Assembly: GCA_027405735.1 (NCBI GenBank)
Contig: JAPEHQ010000002.1
Coordinates: 2,988,501-3,052,500, forward strand
DNA: 64,000 nucleotides
From: Mucor racemosus
Taxonomy: Eukaryota > Mucoromycota > Mucoromycetes > Mucorales > Mucoraceae
Direction: 5' to 3'
Shown: piece after piece, positions 23,513 through 35,356 of the stretch
Position numbering within the stretch: position 1 is the first letter of the stretch
Layout of the letters: each line of letters begins with the position of its first letter
Notes under the pieces: model-generated
Told to the model about the DNA's origin: nothing
The model's database searches: none
Seen by the model: the letters and a program-made list of their open reading frames with translations, nothing else
Made by a program: the position numbers and the translations under genes

Positions 23513-25109
23513 TCTGGCAACATATATAAAATCGCAATAATGTCAAATTATTATAAAAGAGTATTGATTTATCAAAATTAGAAATTACTATTACTGAATT
23601 ATATTCCAATTAGAAAATCTGTCAAACCATGATGCTCTACATGCAAATCAAACAAGTTTACATTCCATGTGTCTATCATCATGCTATCATGCTAACTAAT
23701 TGAATTATAGAAGAAGCATGATTCCAGTATACCCACATAATATTCATATGTTCATCCTAATTATATTATCACCTGATTAATTTTGTACCTTTTATCTTTC
23801 GATAAATCATGTATCTTTTATCAAAAAAGCTTTTTATATTACACTTTACAACAGCTTTTATGCCATTTTGCTAGTATTATATCATTTATTAATTTGAGTA
23901 GTATATAACTGTAGGGGATATCGTTTTTAGTCTACATCCAAGGTTCAAGATTGCTTGTTGCCAAGGATTGGGTCTTGGATGATGGTACTGCCTCTCTTTT
24001 ATTAGGCAGTGGAAGAACTTCCCATTTGACATTTCGTATTCCATTAAAAATAGAATCTGATACCATTAGCAATATTTTGTTTATTAATGATTTTGGGTAA
24101 TTTATGAGCGGATAAAGAAGCCTGAAAAAAAAATTTATGGCCCAAAAAAAACGTTACACTCCATGTTTTTTTTTGTATTTTTTTCCTTCAGAAAAATCGG
24201 ATCTAGCTTTTCTTCTTTCAATTTTTTTTTATGCTTGGATAACTATTGTTTCTAATAGAACTTATGTCTGCAATTACGATGGTGTTATTTTTAAGTCTGT
24301 ACGCGTTTTCAATGTTGAAGTATTTCAATATATAAAAAACTTGAAAATCGCAGAGAATGAAGATAACGGAAAATTCTATTATATAAACTTTAGTTTTATG
24401 CATAATTAAAATTGTTTTTATTTAGCATATAAACAGAATTAATTAATATTTTAAATTTCTAAAATCATTCTTTAGACATCAAAGCTCATAAAACGCTAAA
24501 AAAAAAACGTTGAAAATGCTTCTACTAAATAACTTAACAAAGCAGACTTCATCTTTAATTTTAAAAAAAAGAGCATTCTTGAAGCCGCAGATAAGCTTTA
24601 ATTTTGTTGAAAAATATTGAATTTTGGTAGAGATACGCAGAAAACAAATTGTACCCCAGTTTTTTGACCCCAACCCTAAGGCCAAAATTTCACTTTTGAA
24701 GAACTAGCAAATTTATTTTATGGAGAACTTTTTCTCCCAATACAATTTATAGACTTGCAAAATTTGAGGCTACAAATAACATTTAATAAGCAACAACATG
24801 TTAATATACGATATTTCATGTAAATGAGGAAAAACCACAATTATTTTACTCAATTTTGGCTTCTGCAGCTCAAAAAGTTTAAATACCGCGACCGGTCCAA
24901 AGTCTGTGCTGTAGGCTCAAACCTAGGAAAAACGCCTATGATTGATCAAAATGGACTTTATTTCAGTCCTAAATGCAACTAAATCTTTCCAGGAAGCACA
25001 TTAGATGCTCTGCAAATAATATAGCTTGTGTGTGCATTATGTACCTATTCCTTTCTTGGATAAAACATGAAAAAATATCAACATATTTATAAATGTAACA
25101 AGCTGGTCA

Positions 25110-25148
25110 ACACCGCTACGCGGTGTATAGCTCGTGCGGCCACAGGCC
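25110..25148. repeat. Paired GC-rich palindromes
   Basis: ACACCGC-TAC-GCGGTGT (25110-25126) and GGCC-ACA-GGCC (25138-25148), both perfect stems with 3-nt loops, in otherwise AT-rich DNA. Could be an element end or a cruciform site; unassigned. Confidence 0.6.
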
Positions 25149-25734
25149 TGTTTTACTTGATTATAAGAAGCTTTTCATTGTACTGTACTAATAGTTAGAA
25201 CAATATTTAATGATAATGCAAGGACAAGTTACTAAATAATTGTATTGCTTTTTTTTGTATATTTCTGTCCTCCTCCTCTTCCTTCATCTGTTTGGTTGTT
25301 CTTCTTCATCCTCTTTGTTTGGGTGTGCGTTATCCTTTTTTTATTTAAATTGTTGTATTTATTTATTTAATATTGACTGTGAAGTACGACCATATAATTT
25401 TAAAAATAAAGTGATGACAATCCAACTTGAATTAAGCTTGCTTGAATTCATTTAACTGATTTACAATGGGAAAACAAGCTGCATCAAATGCATAGCATTA
25501 TACTTTATATGTAAGTTCCGTATGTATGCATTAAAAAAAAAACACCTTATGCATCATCAAAAAACATATTTTGTTTTTGTTTCGAAATCTGTGTATACAT
25601 AAATCGGGTAGCATCAAATGTGAAACTCTTTACTCAATAAATATTGACATTCATGCCACATACGTATGTATCCAGTCAACAATAATAAAGCATTTCCTTA
25701 TGAACATTTAATATTTCTATACTATTTTTATTTC

Positions 25735-27033
25735 TTATTCTGCAATTAAATGTTTTAAAAGTTGACAATGTTCTGAAAATGAATCATCAGGACTGGGAAT
25801 ATTAGTAACATCCATTGAAGATTCATCAGATGAACAAGAAGGAGGAGGAGATTCTACAAAGAATTTTTCATCATTTCCAGAAGCAGCAGCAGCAGCAGAA
25901 GCTATAACCGATTGGAATGTTGTATTAAAATCTTGGTGTAAAGAGGAACCTGATGAAATAGATGTTGGTGATGAAGGTAATTGTTGCTGTTGATGTTGAT
26001 GTTGTTGAGATGAGTTTACTGCAGCCATTGCAGCAGCTGTAGCAACTGAAGCAGCTGTTGTAACTGAATTATTACTACTACGACGTTGTTGTTGTAATAA
26101 ATAAGTGTATTGTGTGGAGTCGCTATTATTAAATAATGGTTCCGGAGAATCATCACTTGGTCGATGCTCTTGTTGTTGTTGTTGCTGAGCATAAAAGAAA
26201 TCAAATTCTGCATCATCTTGTGGAGTGGATGTTGAGGAAGAAGATATAAATGTCGATGCAACAGCAGCAGCAGCAGCAGATGTAGCTACGGTAGCAGCCA
26301 TAGAAATTGAAGCAGGACTATAATAATGATTACTATATGGCGAATGTCTACTTTTTTTCTTTGATGATAATTTGTGTGAGTGATGACGATGATGACTAGT
26401 TTGTAAAAAATCATTCATATTATTGTTACAAAGTGGCGAAGGAGGTATATATAAAGGAGGAGAAGCTTTTGACACCATAGCAGCAGAATTTGAAAAGGAT
26501 GATGAAGATTGCTGACATCCATTACGCCTTGAAATACAAAATGGACAATGTCTTACAAAACGAGCAATCAATTCTTTTGGTATCCAAGAATATCTTTTGC
26601 GTACCAAAGCTGAAGTTTTATCTCTACCGCCGTGATGAGCTTCTTTATGTGCAATGATTAAAATATTGTAAATATCTTCTCGAGTAGCAACAGGTTTATT
26701 ATCATGACAAACAAATTCCATATGATCAGTAATTGTTAATCGAAACATTTTCTTGACCCAAAATCTAAATTGAGCAGTTGAAATAGCAGTGTTTCGAGGA
26801 TCTTTCAATACTTGTAAAATAAGTGAATATCGATGACTATCCACAAGTGCTTTGTCTCGTTTTTTTGAAGATAAATTTTGTAAATAACCATTTACAATGT
26901 TATTAAATTCTTCTATTGATGGAAATTGTTGATATTCATACATTAATCCATCATTGTCGTTATTGTTGGTAGTTGAGTTACTATTTTGATAAAAATCTTC
27001 TATAGAAGAGCATGATGATGAACTATCTAACAT
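25735..27033 (-). CDS. Integrase-type H2C2 zinc-binding domain protein (domesticated; probable nuclear protein)
   Basis: Single exon, 432 aa. Residues ~35-100 hold a conserved block (KKRDKALVDSHRYSLILQVL and AQFRFWVKKMFRL), then an integrase-type zinc finger with His129, His134 (AHKEAHHGGRDKT), Cys163 and Cys166 (HCPFC), with WIPKELI between. This pairing resembles the KRBA2/GIN1-like arrangement in which a retroelement integrase N-terminal domain persists without the catalytic DDE core. The rest is low-complexity Ser/Gln/Ala, typical of fungal transcriptional regulators. No integrase core follows and the gene is intact, so it looks like a host gene rather than a transposon. DNA- or chromatin-related function is inferred. 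Stop of the upstream RapGAP lies 350 bp before its ATG. Confidence 0.72.
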   Translation of the reverse strand: MLDSSSSCSSIEDFYQNSNSTTNNNDNDGLMYEYQQFPSIEEFNNIVNGYLQNLSSKKRDKALVDSHRYSLILQVLKDPRNTAISTAQFRFWVKKMFRLTITDHMEFVCHDNKPVATREDIYNILIIAHKEAHHGGRDKTSALVRKRYSWIPKELIARFVRHCPFCISRRNGCQQSSSSFSNSAAMVSKASPPLYIPPSPLCNNNMNDFLQTSHHRHHSHKLSSKKKSRHSPYSNHYYSPASISMAATVATSAAAAAVASTFISSSSTSTPQDDAEFDFFYAQQQQQQEHRPSDDSPEPLFNNSDSTQYTYLLQQQRRSSNNSVTTAASVATAAAMAAVNSSQQHQHQQQQLPSSPTSISSGSSLHQDFNTTFQSVIASAAAAASGNDEKFFVESPPPSCSSDESSMDVTNIPSPDDSFSEHCQLLKHLIAE

Positions 27034-27127
27034 TTATATTACAAGAAAAAACACAGACAAGGAAATGTACAAAATATGTCGAAAAAGAAATTCTTTTCTT
27101 TGATAATCAAAAGTATTGATATTTATA

Positions 27128-27169
<42 letters not shown>

Positions 27170-27383
27170 AAATCCAATATAACTAAATATGTGAGTTTGG
27201 CGGGAAAAGTTATGTATGTAAGATGTTTACTGTATAGAATGTTGTTGTTGTTGTTGTTGTTGTTGTATACAGTGAAAAGGCACACATAAAAAAAGAGAGA
27301 AAACCTTAATTTAACCGTATATAACATCAAGAAATAACATTCCCTAACATATTCCCCTTTGATTTGTCTGTGCGCAAACATTT
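27034..27383. other. Promoter/leader of the H2C2 gene and RapGAP 3' flank
   Basis: 350 bp between two minus-strand genes. Contains a very long poly-A tract (about 27131-27168) and a (GTT)n run at 27242-27266. Confidence 0.55.
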
Positions 27384-30300
27384 TTATTTATCATATTCAA
27401 TACTTTCATTTTGAAGTTGCTGATGATGCAAATGATTTCCGTTACTACCACCATTGCTACCTCCAAAACCAGGAATTGAAGTTAATATACGATTCTTTAG
27501 ACTAATTTTTGTATTACTATCTGGTGCAATTGTCATATTTAAGAGATCCTGCTCCGAATGACTCCGTTTAGATGCTAAAGAATTTTTAATATAAGCATAT
27601 TTGATCAAAATTTATACAACAAAATAACAACAACAAATAACACAAACATACCTTCAGTAAACTTTCTTGATCCTTTTTGAAAATGTTTCATAGTAGTATT
27701 GGTGGTAGTACATGCAGGTTTTGGTCTATCATTTAAATCTTGTGTGCTTCTTCTTCTACCCAATCCAACTATATTATCTGATATTTCACGTATAATAGTT
27801 GATTTGGATGGACTTGGTATACTGTTAAAACTACTTTGAGATGATGAGCTTGATGCTGATTTGGAATGCTTTCGAACATGCAATGTAGTTTCTTCATTAC
27901 TCTCATTCAAAGATGCTAATTTATAACCTTTTTCAACCAAATTTGTGAAAATTCCTTCTCTTGCACGATTCATTGGTACTGCAAATTTGGGTGATTTGAA
28001 TGCTGCATATTCTGCATTCACCACTGAGCAAAAATTTTTGTTTAGTTATTTTGTATACCATACCAAATGTGTATAATACACTTACGTTTAGCAACCAAAA
28101 ATTGTTCCAATTCTTTCTTATCACTAAAAATGGCGGATTTCTCTGGCAATGGTGGTCCAAAATCAGGAACATCTTGTACCGATACAATTTCTACTCTATA
28201 AACAACCTTTGACAAGATGATTTCTTCATGCACAATGATAAACACATGTAAAAATTGCGATTTGATAGCTGTTGGATTAAATGGTTGATTGCCTTGAACG
28301 AATATGATACAAACAATATCTAAATTTTTACATGCATATCAGTCAAAAAGTGTGTCATTATTACGTATGTCTTTATGCAAATACCATTGCCAATATGTCG
28401 TTTTCTTTGGATTTGTTGTTTGTCACCAGGTTTAGAGGGTATTAAAGTTGATACATGATAAGCAAGTATGTTTTCATTCCAAGCATTTGTATATGTGTAT
28501 TCTCCGGAATCACCACCTATATGGATAAAGAATTATTAGGAATAAACAAATGAATTTTCACACATGAAACTTTACTCTTGGTATCTAATCCTGCCGCCCA
28601 TCCTGAATATCCTCTTAATTCAACTTTTCTTCCAATTATGTTCAAAAAATCATCCAATTCTTTTGTATGTTGATTTGAAAACCAATCTTCTTCCTTTGTT
28701 TGGCCTTGCTTTATCAACAGGACACCGAATTTATATCTTGTATGCAGCGATGCCTCATCTAAGCGCACTAATTCTTCATGAATACCACTAGAAACAAGTT
28801 GATCTTTACTCATTTTTACTAAATCTTGGAATGAAATATCAGGTACAGTTGTTTCTATGATTGCTTTCCATGTTGTATTTTGTATAATGGCAGATGATTT
28901 GTCAAATGTACTAGTCGTAGTCGTAGTCGTAGTCGTAGTCGTAGTCGTAGTCGTAGTCGTAGTCGTAGTCGTATTATTAGTAGGTGCATTTAGTAAAAAT
29001 GAATCTTGAATGATTTTCCTTTGATCTATAGCATCTTTTGTACGATGGATAATCCTATACTGTCTTTTTTCTGATTCTTGCACTTGCTGCTGCTGCTGCT
29101 GTTCTTCTTCTACTTGTATGGAGATGAGAACCGGATCTCCATTTTTATAATAACCAAAAAATGTGTGTATATCATCTCGATTGAAAAAAGTCTTGTACCA
29201 ATGTGCCTGAAGATCTTTATGATCAATTGTTGATTTTGAATAGTCAATTGTTTCATCTCTAATCATCAATGCTGAGTTTTCAGATCCATATTTATTGATG
29301 CCTTCAATCTTGTATCCTTTTGACGGAATGACAATTGCTTTTTCAACAATTTTATAGTATTGACAAATACATTGATTCATGGTTTGTTTTATGTTGGATA
29401 CAATATCTTTAACAATGGCAATAGTTAAATGTTGATTTAAGACAGTTTTCTCCAATTGTTGCAAATTTGATTTTATATCATCCTTTTCTGTTTGTTGTTC
29501 CCAATTTACCATTTCTGTCATTTTATGTAAATCTGATATAATGGATAATAATTGTTCCTGTGGTATATTTCTGTTTGTAGTCTGTTGTGGTTCAGTACTG
29601 TTGTTGCTGTTGGCTAATAATATCAATGAAAGTGCACGATCACATTCATTGGTTAACCGGGTATGTAATGTCGTTAATGTTGTAGTAACTAGCCCCTTGA
29701 ATAGTGGCAGATCAGACTTTATAATTGCTGTTGATTTATATGGTATACTATCAGATTCGGGTAAATTGCACGATGAATTTTTAGTGGCTAATTGACGCAA
29801 CATTGGCGTCTTATTTTCTTGACAAGATTTTGCTCTTTGACGTGTCCAAGGTTCTTCTTTTTTAGGTTTTCGTGATAACTTTTCGCTTTTTGAATCGGAT
29901 TCAGTTGTTGGTTGTTCTTCGTGTACCATAAACTCTAAATCATCCACCTGTTTGCCAAATAATAAGCTTCCTACAACAACATTTTCGTCCTTTTTCTTGT
30001 CATTATTATTGTTTACTAAAAATCTAGACGCTAGGTTTACAACACTATTTCGTCTTTTTGCTTTAATAATTTCACTGTCTTTTGATTGTTGCTGAAATAA
30101 AGTTGAGCTTGCTGTTGATGTTGGTATAATTTCTTGCGGCTTATTACGTGAAAATAAACTGAAATTTATCGTTGTTCTCTTTAATTTTGATGAAAAAGTT
30201 TCATGATCCGTTGTTGATGTTTCGTTTGATTTATTTTTATTACGTCTCACAAGGTATTTCACTGAGGATTTTACTGCGTTGGGTATTTTACTCATTCTAC

Positions 30301-30445
30301 TTGATGTACTAAACATAGAACTCGTCGTCGAATTAGTTGAATAGATTGAAGCATCATCTCTGGCTTTAAAATACGATGTATTTGATTCATCACCAGTGGA
30401 ATCACAGGCACTGTCATGAGAGTATCTTTTATTGCTGTTATCCAT
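27384..30445 (-). CDS. RapGAP-domain GTPase-activating protein
   Basis: Five exons: 28576-30445, 28385-28516, 28086-28319, 27652-28023, 27384-27574; 2799 nt, 932 aa. A Ser/Lys-rich N-terminus (1-360) precedes a Rap1GAP-type domain from about residue 410 (LQAHWYKTFFNRDDIHTFFG) through LRGYSGWAAGLDTKS, QRKRHIGND and FLHVFIIVHE to VPDFGPPLP and NAEYAAFKSPKFA. The catalytic Asn is present (about Asn667, in HIGND), so Rap/Ras-like GTPase inactivation is expected. A Thr-only tract of about 20 residues (about 492-511), encoded by a hexanucleotide repeat, and a Gln run sit in a loop of the domain. The C-terminus is Ser-rich and basic. Introns are 59-77 nt. Its likely partner is a Rap/Rsr1-type polarity GTPase, by family knowledge. 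Confidence 0.93.
28912..28972. repeat. Hexanucleotide microsatellite in the RapGAP coding region
   Basis: About ten near-perfect units of TAGTCG (plus strand), read on the minus strand as alternating ACG/ACT and so giving only threonine. Length change in steps of 6 keeps the frame. Confidence 0.9.
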
Positions 30446-33400
30446 GATATAATGCCAAGATGATGATGGTGATGGTGATAAAAGACGTATTGATTAATTC
30501 AGTTTAAGGGCACAAATTATTTCTTTTTTTTTTTTTTTTTGAATTTGCTGGGTAATAAAATAAGGGGAAAGAAATTTAAAAAGGAAGAAGGAAAGAAGGG
30601 GAATGGGTTATAAAAAAGAAGAAAGAGAAAAGAAAAAGGAAAAAGAAAAAAGCAATCGTTTAGTTATTTCTACTAGGCCTTTCATTATCTATAAATGGAT
30701 ATCAGTCATTCACCAACTTGATATTGCACAAGGAAAAAAAAATTTTTTTGTCTTGCAACAACGATCTTTTTAACACACTGCATCACAAAAATTAGTTTAG
30801 CGCATCAAGTTGTAATATTATTTATTTGCGTAACACGTTTTTTTTTTTTCAATTGCGGATCATCTTGGTCACCCGAACTAATGTGCCCTTTTTCCTGCCC
30901 TGGAAATATATATACCATATAGAAATGCAAAATTTGGTTCCTAAAATACAAGGTATCACATAATTAATGAGTTTTATGATTTGTAAATCATATAGTTTAA
31001 ATGTTACAAGGTAACCCTAAATTATAATTCGGTATCTAAATCAAAGTATTGCATATTCGCCATTTTTAGAAACAATATTAAATTTGGGTTGCCACGACAA
31101 CGAATTTTTATTTCAGATCAAAAGTCAAAACTGTCAAAATCTATAATTGATAGGCAACTAAAAAAAAAAAATGCAGATCAAAATATTCGAATGTATTTAG
31201 AATCAACATTTTTATTGTATAACTTCCCTTTAATAATCCAAGATTGAAGACATAGTCAATATATTCATAATACCTGGTGCTGCTGAGAAGAAGAACTGAT
31301 TTCTAATAATAAATTTTCTTATAAAATGCTTTATATCAAAGGAGCAAAGTTACTCGAGATAATTTTTTGTATTAATTTACATTTTAGAAGCGTATAGAAT
31401 GTAAAAGTAAGTTATTCTTTACGAATAAACGACTCGCTCATAAAAATAAAAGCTCATACAGACCATCGTTGCCCCCCTAAAAAACAGCTTGATTCAAGCT
31501 TTTAAGTATTTATTCGCGTGCTGTTGACTATTTGCAAGATTTTTAAAGCAAGTTTTATAGGTGTCAGCTTTGTCACATCTATGACGATATTTTTTTAAAC
31601 CTCGAGATTGATATTAAAATGTCGTAATTGCGAATTGTTTATGCAGCAGGTTTCATTTAGACAACTTTTTTTTAGCGCAACGACAAAATTAATACTTTTT
31701 CATCATTCAAAACTAAAATAAAATCAACGTTATACTAAACCTGATTATCGCTTGCTCGTAATACAAAATATGATGATCAGATTGTGGAACAAACGTATAC
31801 TTACTGTTTAAAATTGTTAAACTATGGATTTTTTTTTTTACTCTGACAGTCTATTTTATTATTGTTTTTGTATGCAATAATGGATGAAATTTTGTTTATT
31901 CTGTTAAGATAGTACCTATTTATTTTCGTATCTTAATACTGTACTTTTCGAAATTTGAATCGAGATTATTCTCCCTTTTTTTAAAAGCAAATTATGACAA
32001 AAACATTCGTCAGTATAATAGCTTGAATAAATAAAATTAGAAACCTAAATTTAAATTCAACCAATCAAATCTCTTAAATTGCTTCATCTATTTCTAAATA
32101 TGGAAGTCAATCGAATATCTAATACCAAAAATTAACTGGATGAAACTGGATTTATTCAGTGTTTGACTGAGTAAAGCTCGTAAAAACCAGAAAAAACTTC
32201 GATGAAAAATAATAAATTCTGGAGGTAAAACTTTATCATGAACCTGTCAAGCTTAATCTAATACTAATATCTGTCTGATTTGTACTTTTAGTTATAATAC
32301 ACTTTATTATGTATTATTCCCCCCTGGGGAAACCAAATGTTTCACTTTTGAAGCCTTTACACTCGCTGAGAAATCAACATGAATATAAATAACTCTTTTG
32401 GCAATATTCTTTAGCATCTCAAGTATAGCCTTGCATTTTTTATTTTCTGATTATCCATTGAAATAGGTGCACGCTCCGATTTTGAATCTAACCATATAAA
32501 ATTATATATTATGCAGATATTTACATTTGACTGAGCTTAAATCCACATCTGCGAAATGCATTTTATTTTCACTGTTTGTAAAAGTGTCCCACTCGACATC
32601 GTAGACACTATGACTCAAACTCATTTGAAAGGGGGAGAAAGCCTAAACTATTTTGACTGCTAGCTCAGTACAGAGAAATCTTTGTTAGTTATTGCATATA
32701 CATACATATAATTGATTATTAGTAAAGCTTTTAAGCGACTATCCAATATCTTCATATATTCCACAGACACTTTACAAAAATATATAAATGAATTTATCAA
32801 GCACGTCCAGTAACCTAATTTTCATTGAAAATCAACATGCTTGCCTAGTACTACCCATTCTCTCTCTTGCGCAAGAACCACTAAATGGCAGTTCTTTAAA
32901 AATTGATCAAAAATTGACTTAAAAACATCGATTGTAAAAATTAAATTTTAGAATTAAAGTGTCAATTACTTTGTATTTACAAGATATATCCAACTCAAAG
33001 ATGCTCTGCATTTTTTGTTTTAGCAAAAAATACTGATTTTTCGTCGAGATAATCAAAAAATAGTTATTCTCACAGCTTAAAATCTATTATAACGGGGTTC
33101 CAAAATCGAATTGAAAAAATGGACGAAAAATGATTAAAAAAAACAAAATCGTTTAATGGCTCATAAACTGCAAAATAAGTCAACCTAGTGTACTAAATAG
33201 TTTTTGTAGAGTTTTGGATTCTACATCCATTTAAATAAAAATTAGACAAACATTCCACATTAAATTGTACGCAAAATGCAATTACAATTTTGGAGGTTTT
33301 TTGAAGATATACATCATTTTTTATAAGCACATTAAAAATATAAGTAATGAAGGTAATGCGCAAACAAATAATCTTTCGATTGAGCTATTGAAAAATCTTC

Positions 33401-35356
33401 TAGCTGCATTTTTCGTAGAGCAAGCAAGATTTTTGTCCAATTTTTTTCAGATTCAGAATTTGGGATGAGGGTATATAAGGGGAAAATGGAGGCTAGGAAT
33501 GAAGGTATCTCTTTGTACACATTTTTGAGAATATCTCCACGAAAAGTCAATATTTTGAAAAAAACTAAATTGGATCCGAGAGAGCTTAACGAGATTAATG
33601 ACATGAATGCAAAAAAAAATGCTGCTCAATTTAACCAATATTTTGAAACCTACTATAGAAATGCCAAAAAAATAAAAAAAAATAAAAGTGCTCAGAATTT
33701 TTTTTATATTAAAATATGTTATAGAGCATTTTAAAACAAGTAAGTTTCATTATTGGAAAGTGCTAGTATAGCTTAATTTTTTCTGGAGATATGAAGCCTC
33801 AAAGTTTTCAATCCATTAGCAGTGAAATACGCGTAAAAAATCTGAAACCTTAGCACTGAAAAATTAATACCAAATGCAAAAAATAGGATATTTCCGGATA
33901 CTCGTTTTTGGATTAAAGCTGAACGTCTCAGGTACATTGGCATATAATTTTTTCTTGGTGTTATTTAGTGAAAACAAAAAGTAGAGCAGGGATGAAAAAT
34001 GAGACCCAGTTTTCAAGGAAAAAACAGTAAATATTACGTATTTTTGAGTTTTTCGTGAGATATGAGATAAATTTAGGAAAAGATAGCATAATGCGACCAA
34101 TTCATGTCTGTTTAGTAGTGTCTAAGGTATATCTTAAAAATGTTTAGTATGTGATTAGTTAGAGAATAGGGGGCCCGCTCCGATTTTGAAGATGGAAAAC
34201 TATGAAAATTTAAAATTTGCTTGAATAGGTGCTTACAAAAAAAAAAAACTCAAAATATAACTTATGGAATATGATTTTTCTGAATATATCAGCGTTAATA
34301 AAGCTTGTCAATTATAGAGTGTAAATGTTTGGCTTCTACAAAGAAATTATAATAATATAAAAAGCTATTTTTTATTATTAGAAAATATACCTAAAAGGAA
34401 CAAATTTTATGACAAAAGCTTAATCTCAGTACATCGTAGTAAAAGGCTACTCCAATACTGACAATCCTCTCTCCATTTCATGTCGTCTGCATGTGATTCA
34501 TTATTTTGATGTCTTATCAAGTGTATCTAACAATATCTCCGTTACCAAGCCGTTCTCAAATAAATGTTTTCAAGCCGAAGCTTTATTAGTATTCACCACT
34601 GTTTTGTATATGATTTTAGGAATTAAGTATTGTAATAGATATAATTTGCCAATGCATCTTGAGATCGAATATATTCAATCTTCGCAACGTACCGTATTAT
34701 GAGCTCATTTGAAACTCTACTGCTTAAATATTGAAATGATCGTTACCGTTATCATAACAGCCTTCTAAATCATTCATATCTTCCACACACTCTCCCTTTT
34801 TTAAGCACGATTATAATTCCTTGCTTGATTTCTTCAAAAGCAATGTCCAAAGTGCCTGGCCTCTTGATCTTTTGAATGTTATATTCAAGGGTTTGAACAA
34901 CGCAGTGACCTAATTGTACTTTTCCTTATAAAGATATCTAAAATGACAAAAGAAGTAAAATCGTCCGATTTGAACTCCAAAAAACTGATAATTGGATGTC
35001 GTAGAGCATCATCTATCGGGGATTACGACTATGATGCACAGCATTTGAGAGTGAAATTGAAAAAAAAAAGTTATCATAATGCATTGGGCCCATTTTTCAA
35101 TTTTTTTTTCTTTTAGCTTTTTCTAATCAAATACTAGAAAAAAAAAAAGAAGAGAACTTCCATCATTATTACTGTAAGTTAAAAAAATAGAGATTTATTT
35201 TTGTTGTATAATTTATCATGTGATTTGGATACATGTATACAACCAAAAGTAAAATAAAAATAAACCTCCCTTTTATACTAAACTTCTTGCTCTTCTTTTT
35301 TCTTTTTTTTTTCTTTTTTTTTTCTTAAAAGATTGAACACATTTAGAAGCCATTCA
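30446..35356. other. 4.9-kb gap between divergent RapGAP and B56 genes
   Basis: Promoter side of both genes. 30525-30660 is a T run, then a purine tract (GAAGAAAGAGAAAAGAAAAAGG-like). 32895-34205 is R1 copy C. A 57-codon open frame at 34943-35116 (MTKEVKSSDLNSKKLIIGCR..) and one at 34493-34702 have no recognisable motif and are not called. Otherwise nothing seen. Confidence 0.5.
32895..34205 (+). repeat. Dispersed repeat R1, copy C (inverted relative to A and B)
   Basis: Reverse-complement match to copies A and B along its length. The R1 frame is on the plus strand here (33265-33468, then 33465-33734: MRVYKGKMEARNEGISLYTF, LRISPRKVNILKKTK). It retains an uninterrupted version of the retroposon target site (around 33131-33155). 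A 14-bp direct repeat GCTCCGATTTTGAA lies near both sides (32470-32483 and 34184-34197) and might mark an element edge. Confidence 0.65.

Larger units (their letters stand above)
23241..25734. other. Gap between LTR fragment and H2C2 protein gene
   Basis: AT-rich, no supported gene. A short repeat R4 (about 23436-23512) matches 54761-54835. Open frames at 24137-24409 and 25240-25455 are Phe/Lys- or Cys/Leu-rich with no motif and are not called. Two GC-rich palindromes lie at 25110-25148. Confidence 0.5.

Noticed and set aside
24137..24409. 90-codon frame and its antisense partner
   Set aside because: Phe/Lys-rich low-complexity translation of AT-rich DNA without motif or codon signal.
34943..35116. 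57-codon frame MTKEVKSSDLNSKKLIIGCR..
   Set aside because: Ends in a Phe run translated from poly-T, no homology recognised, no splice continuation.
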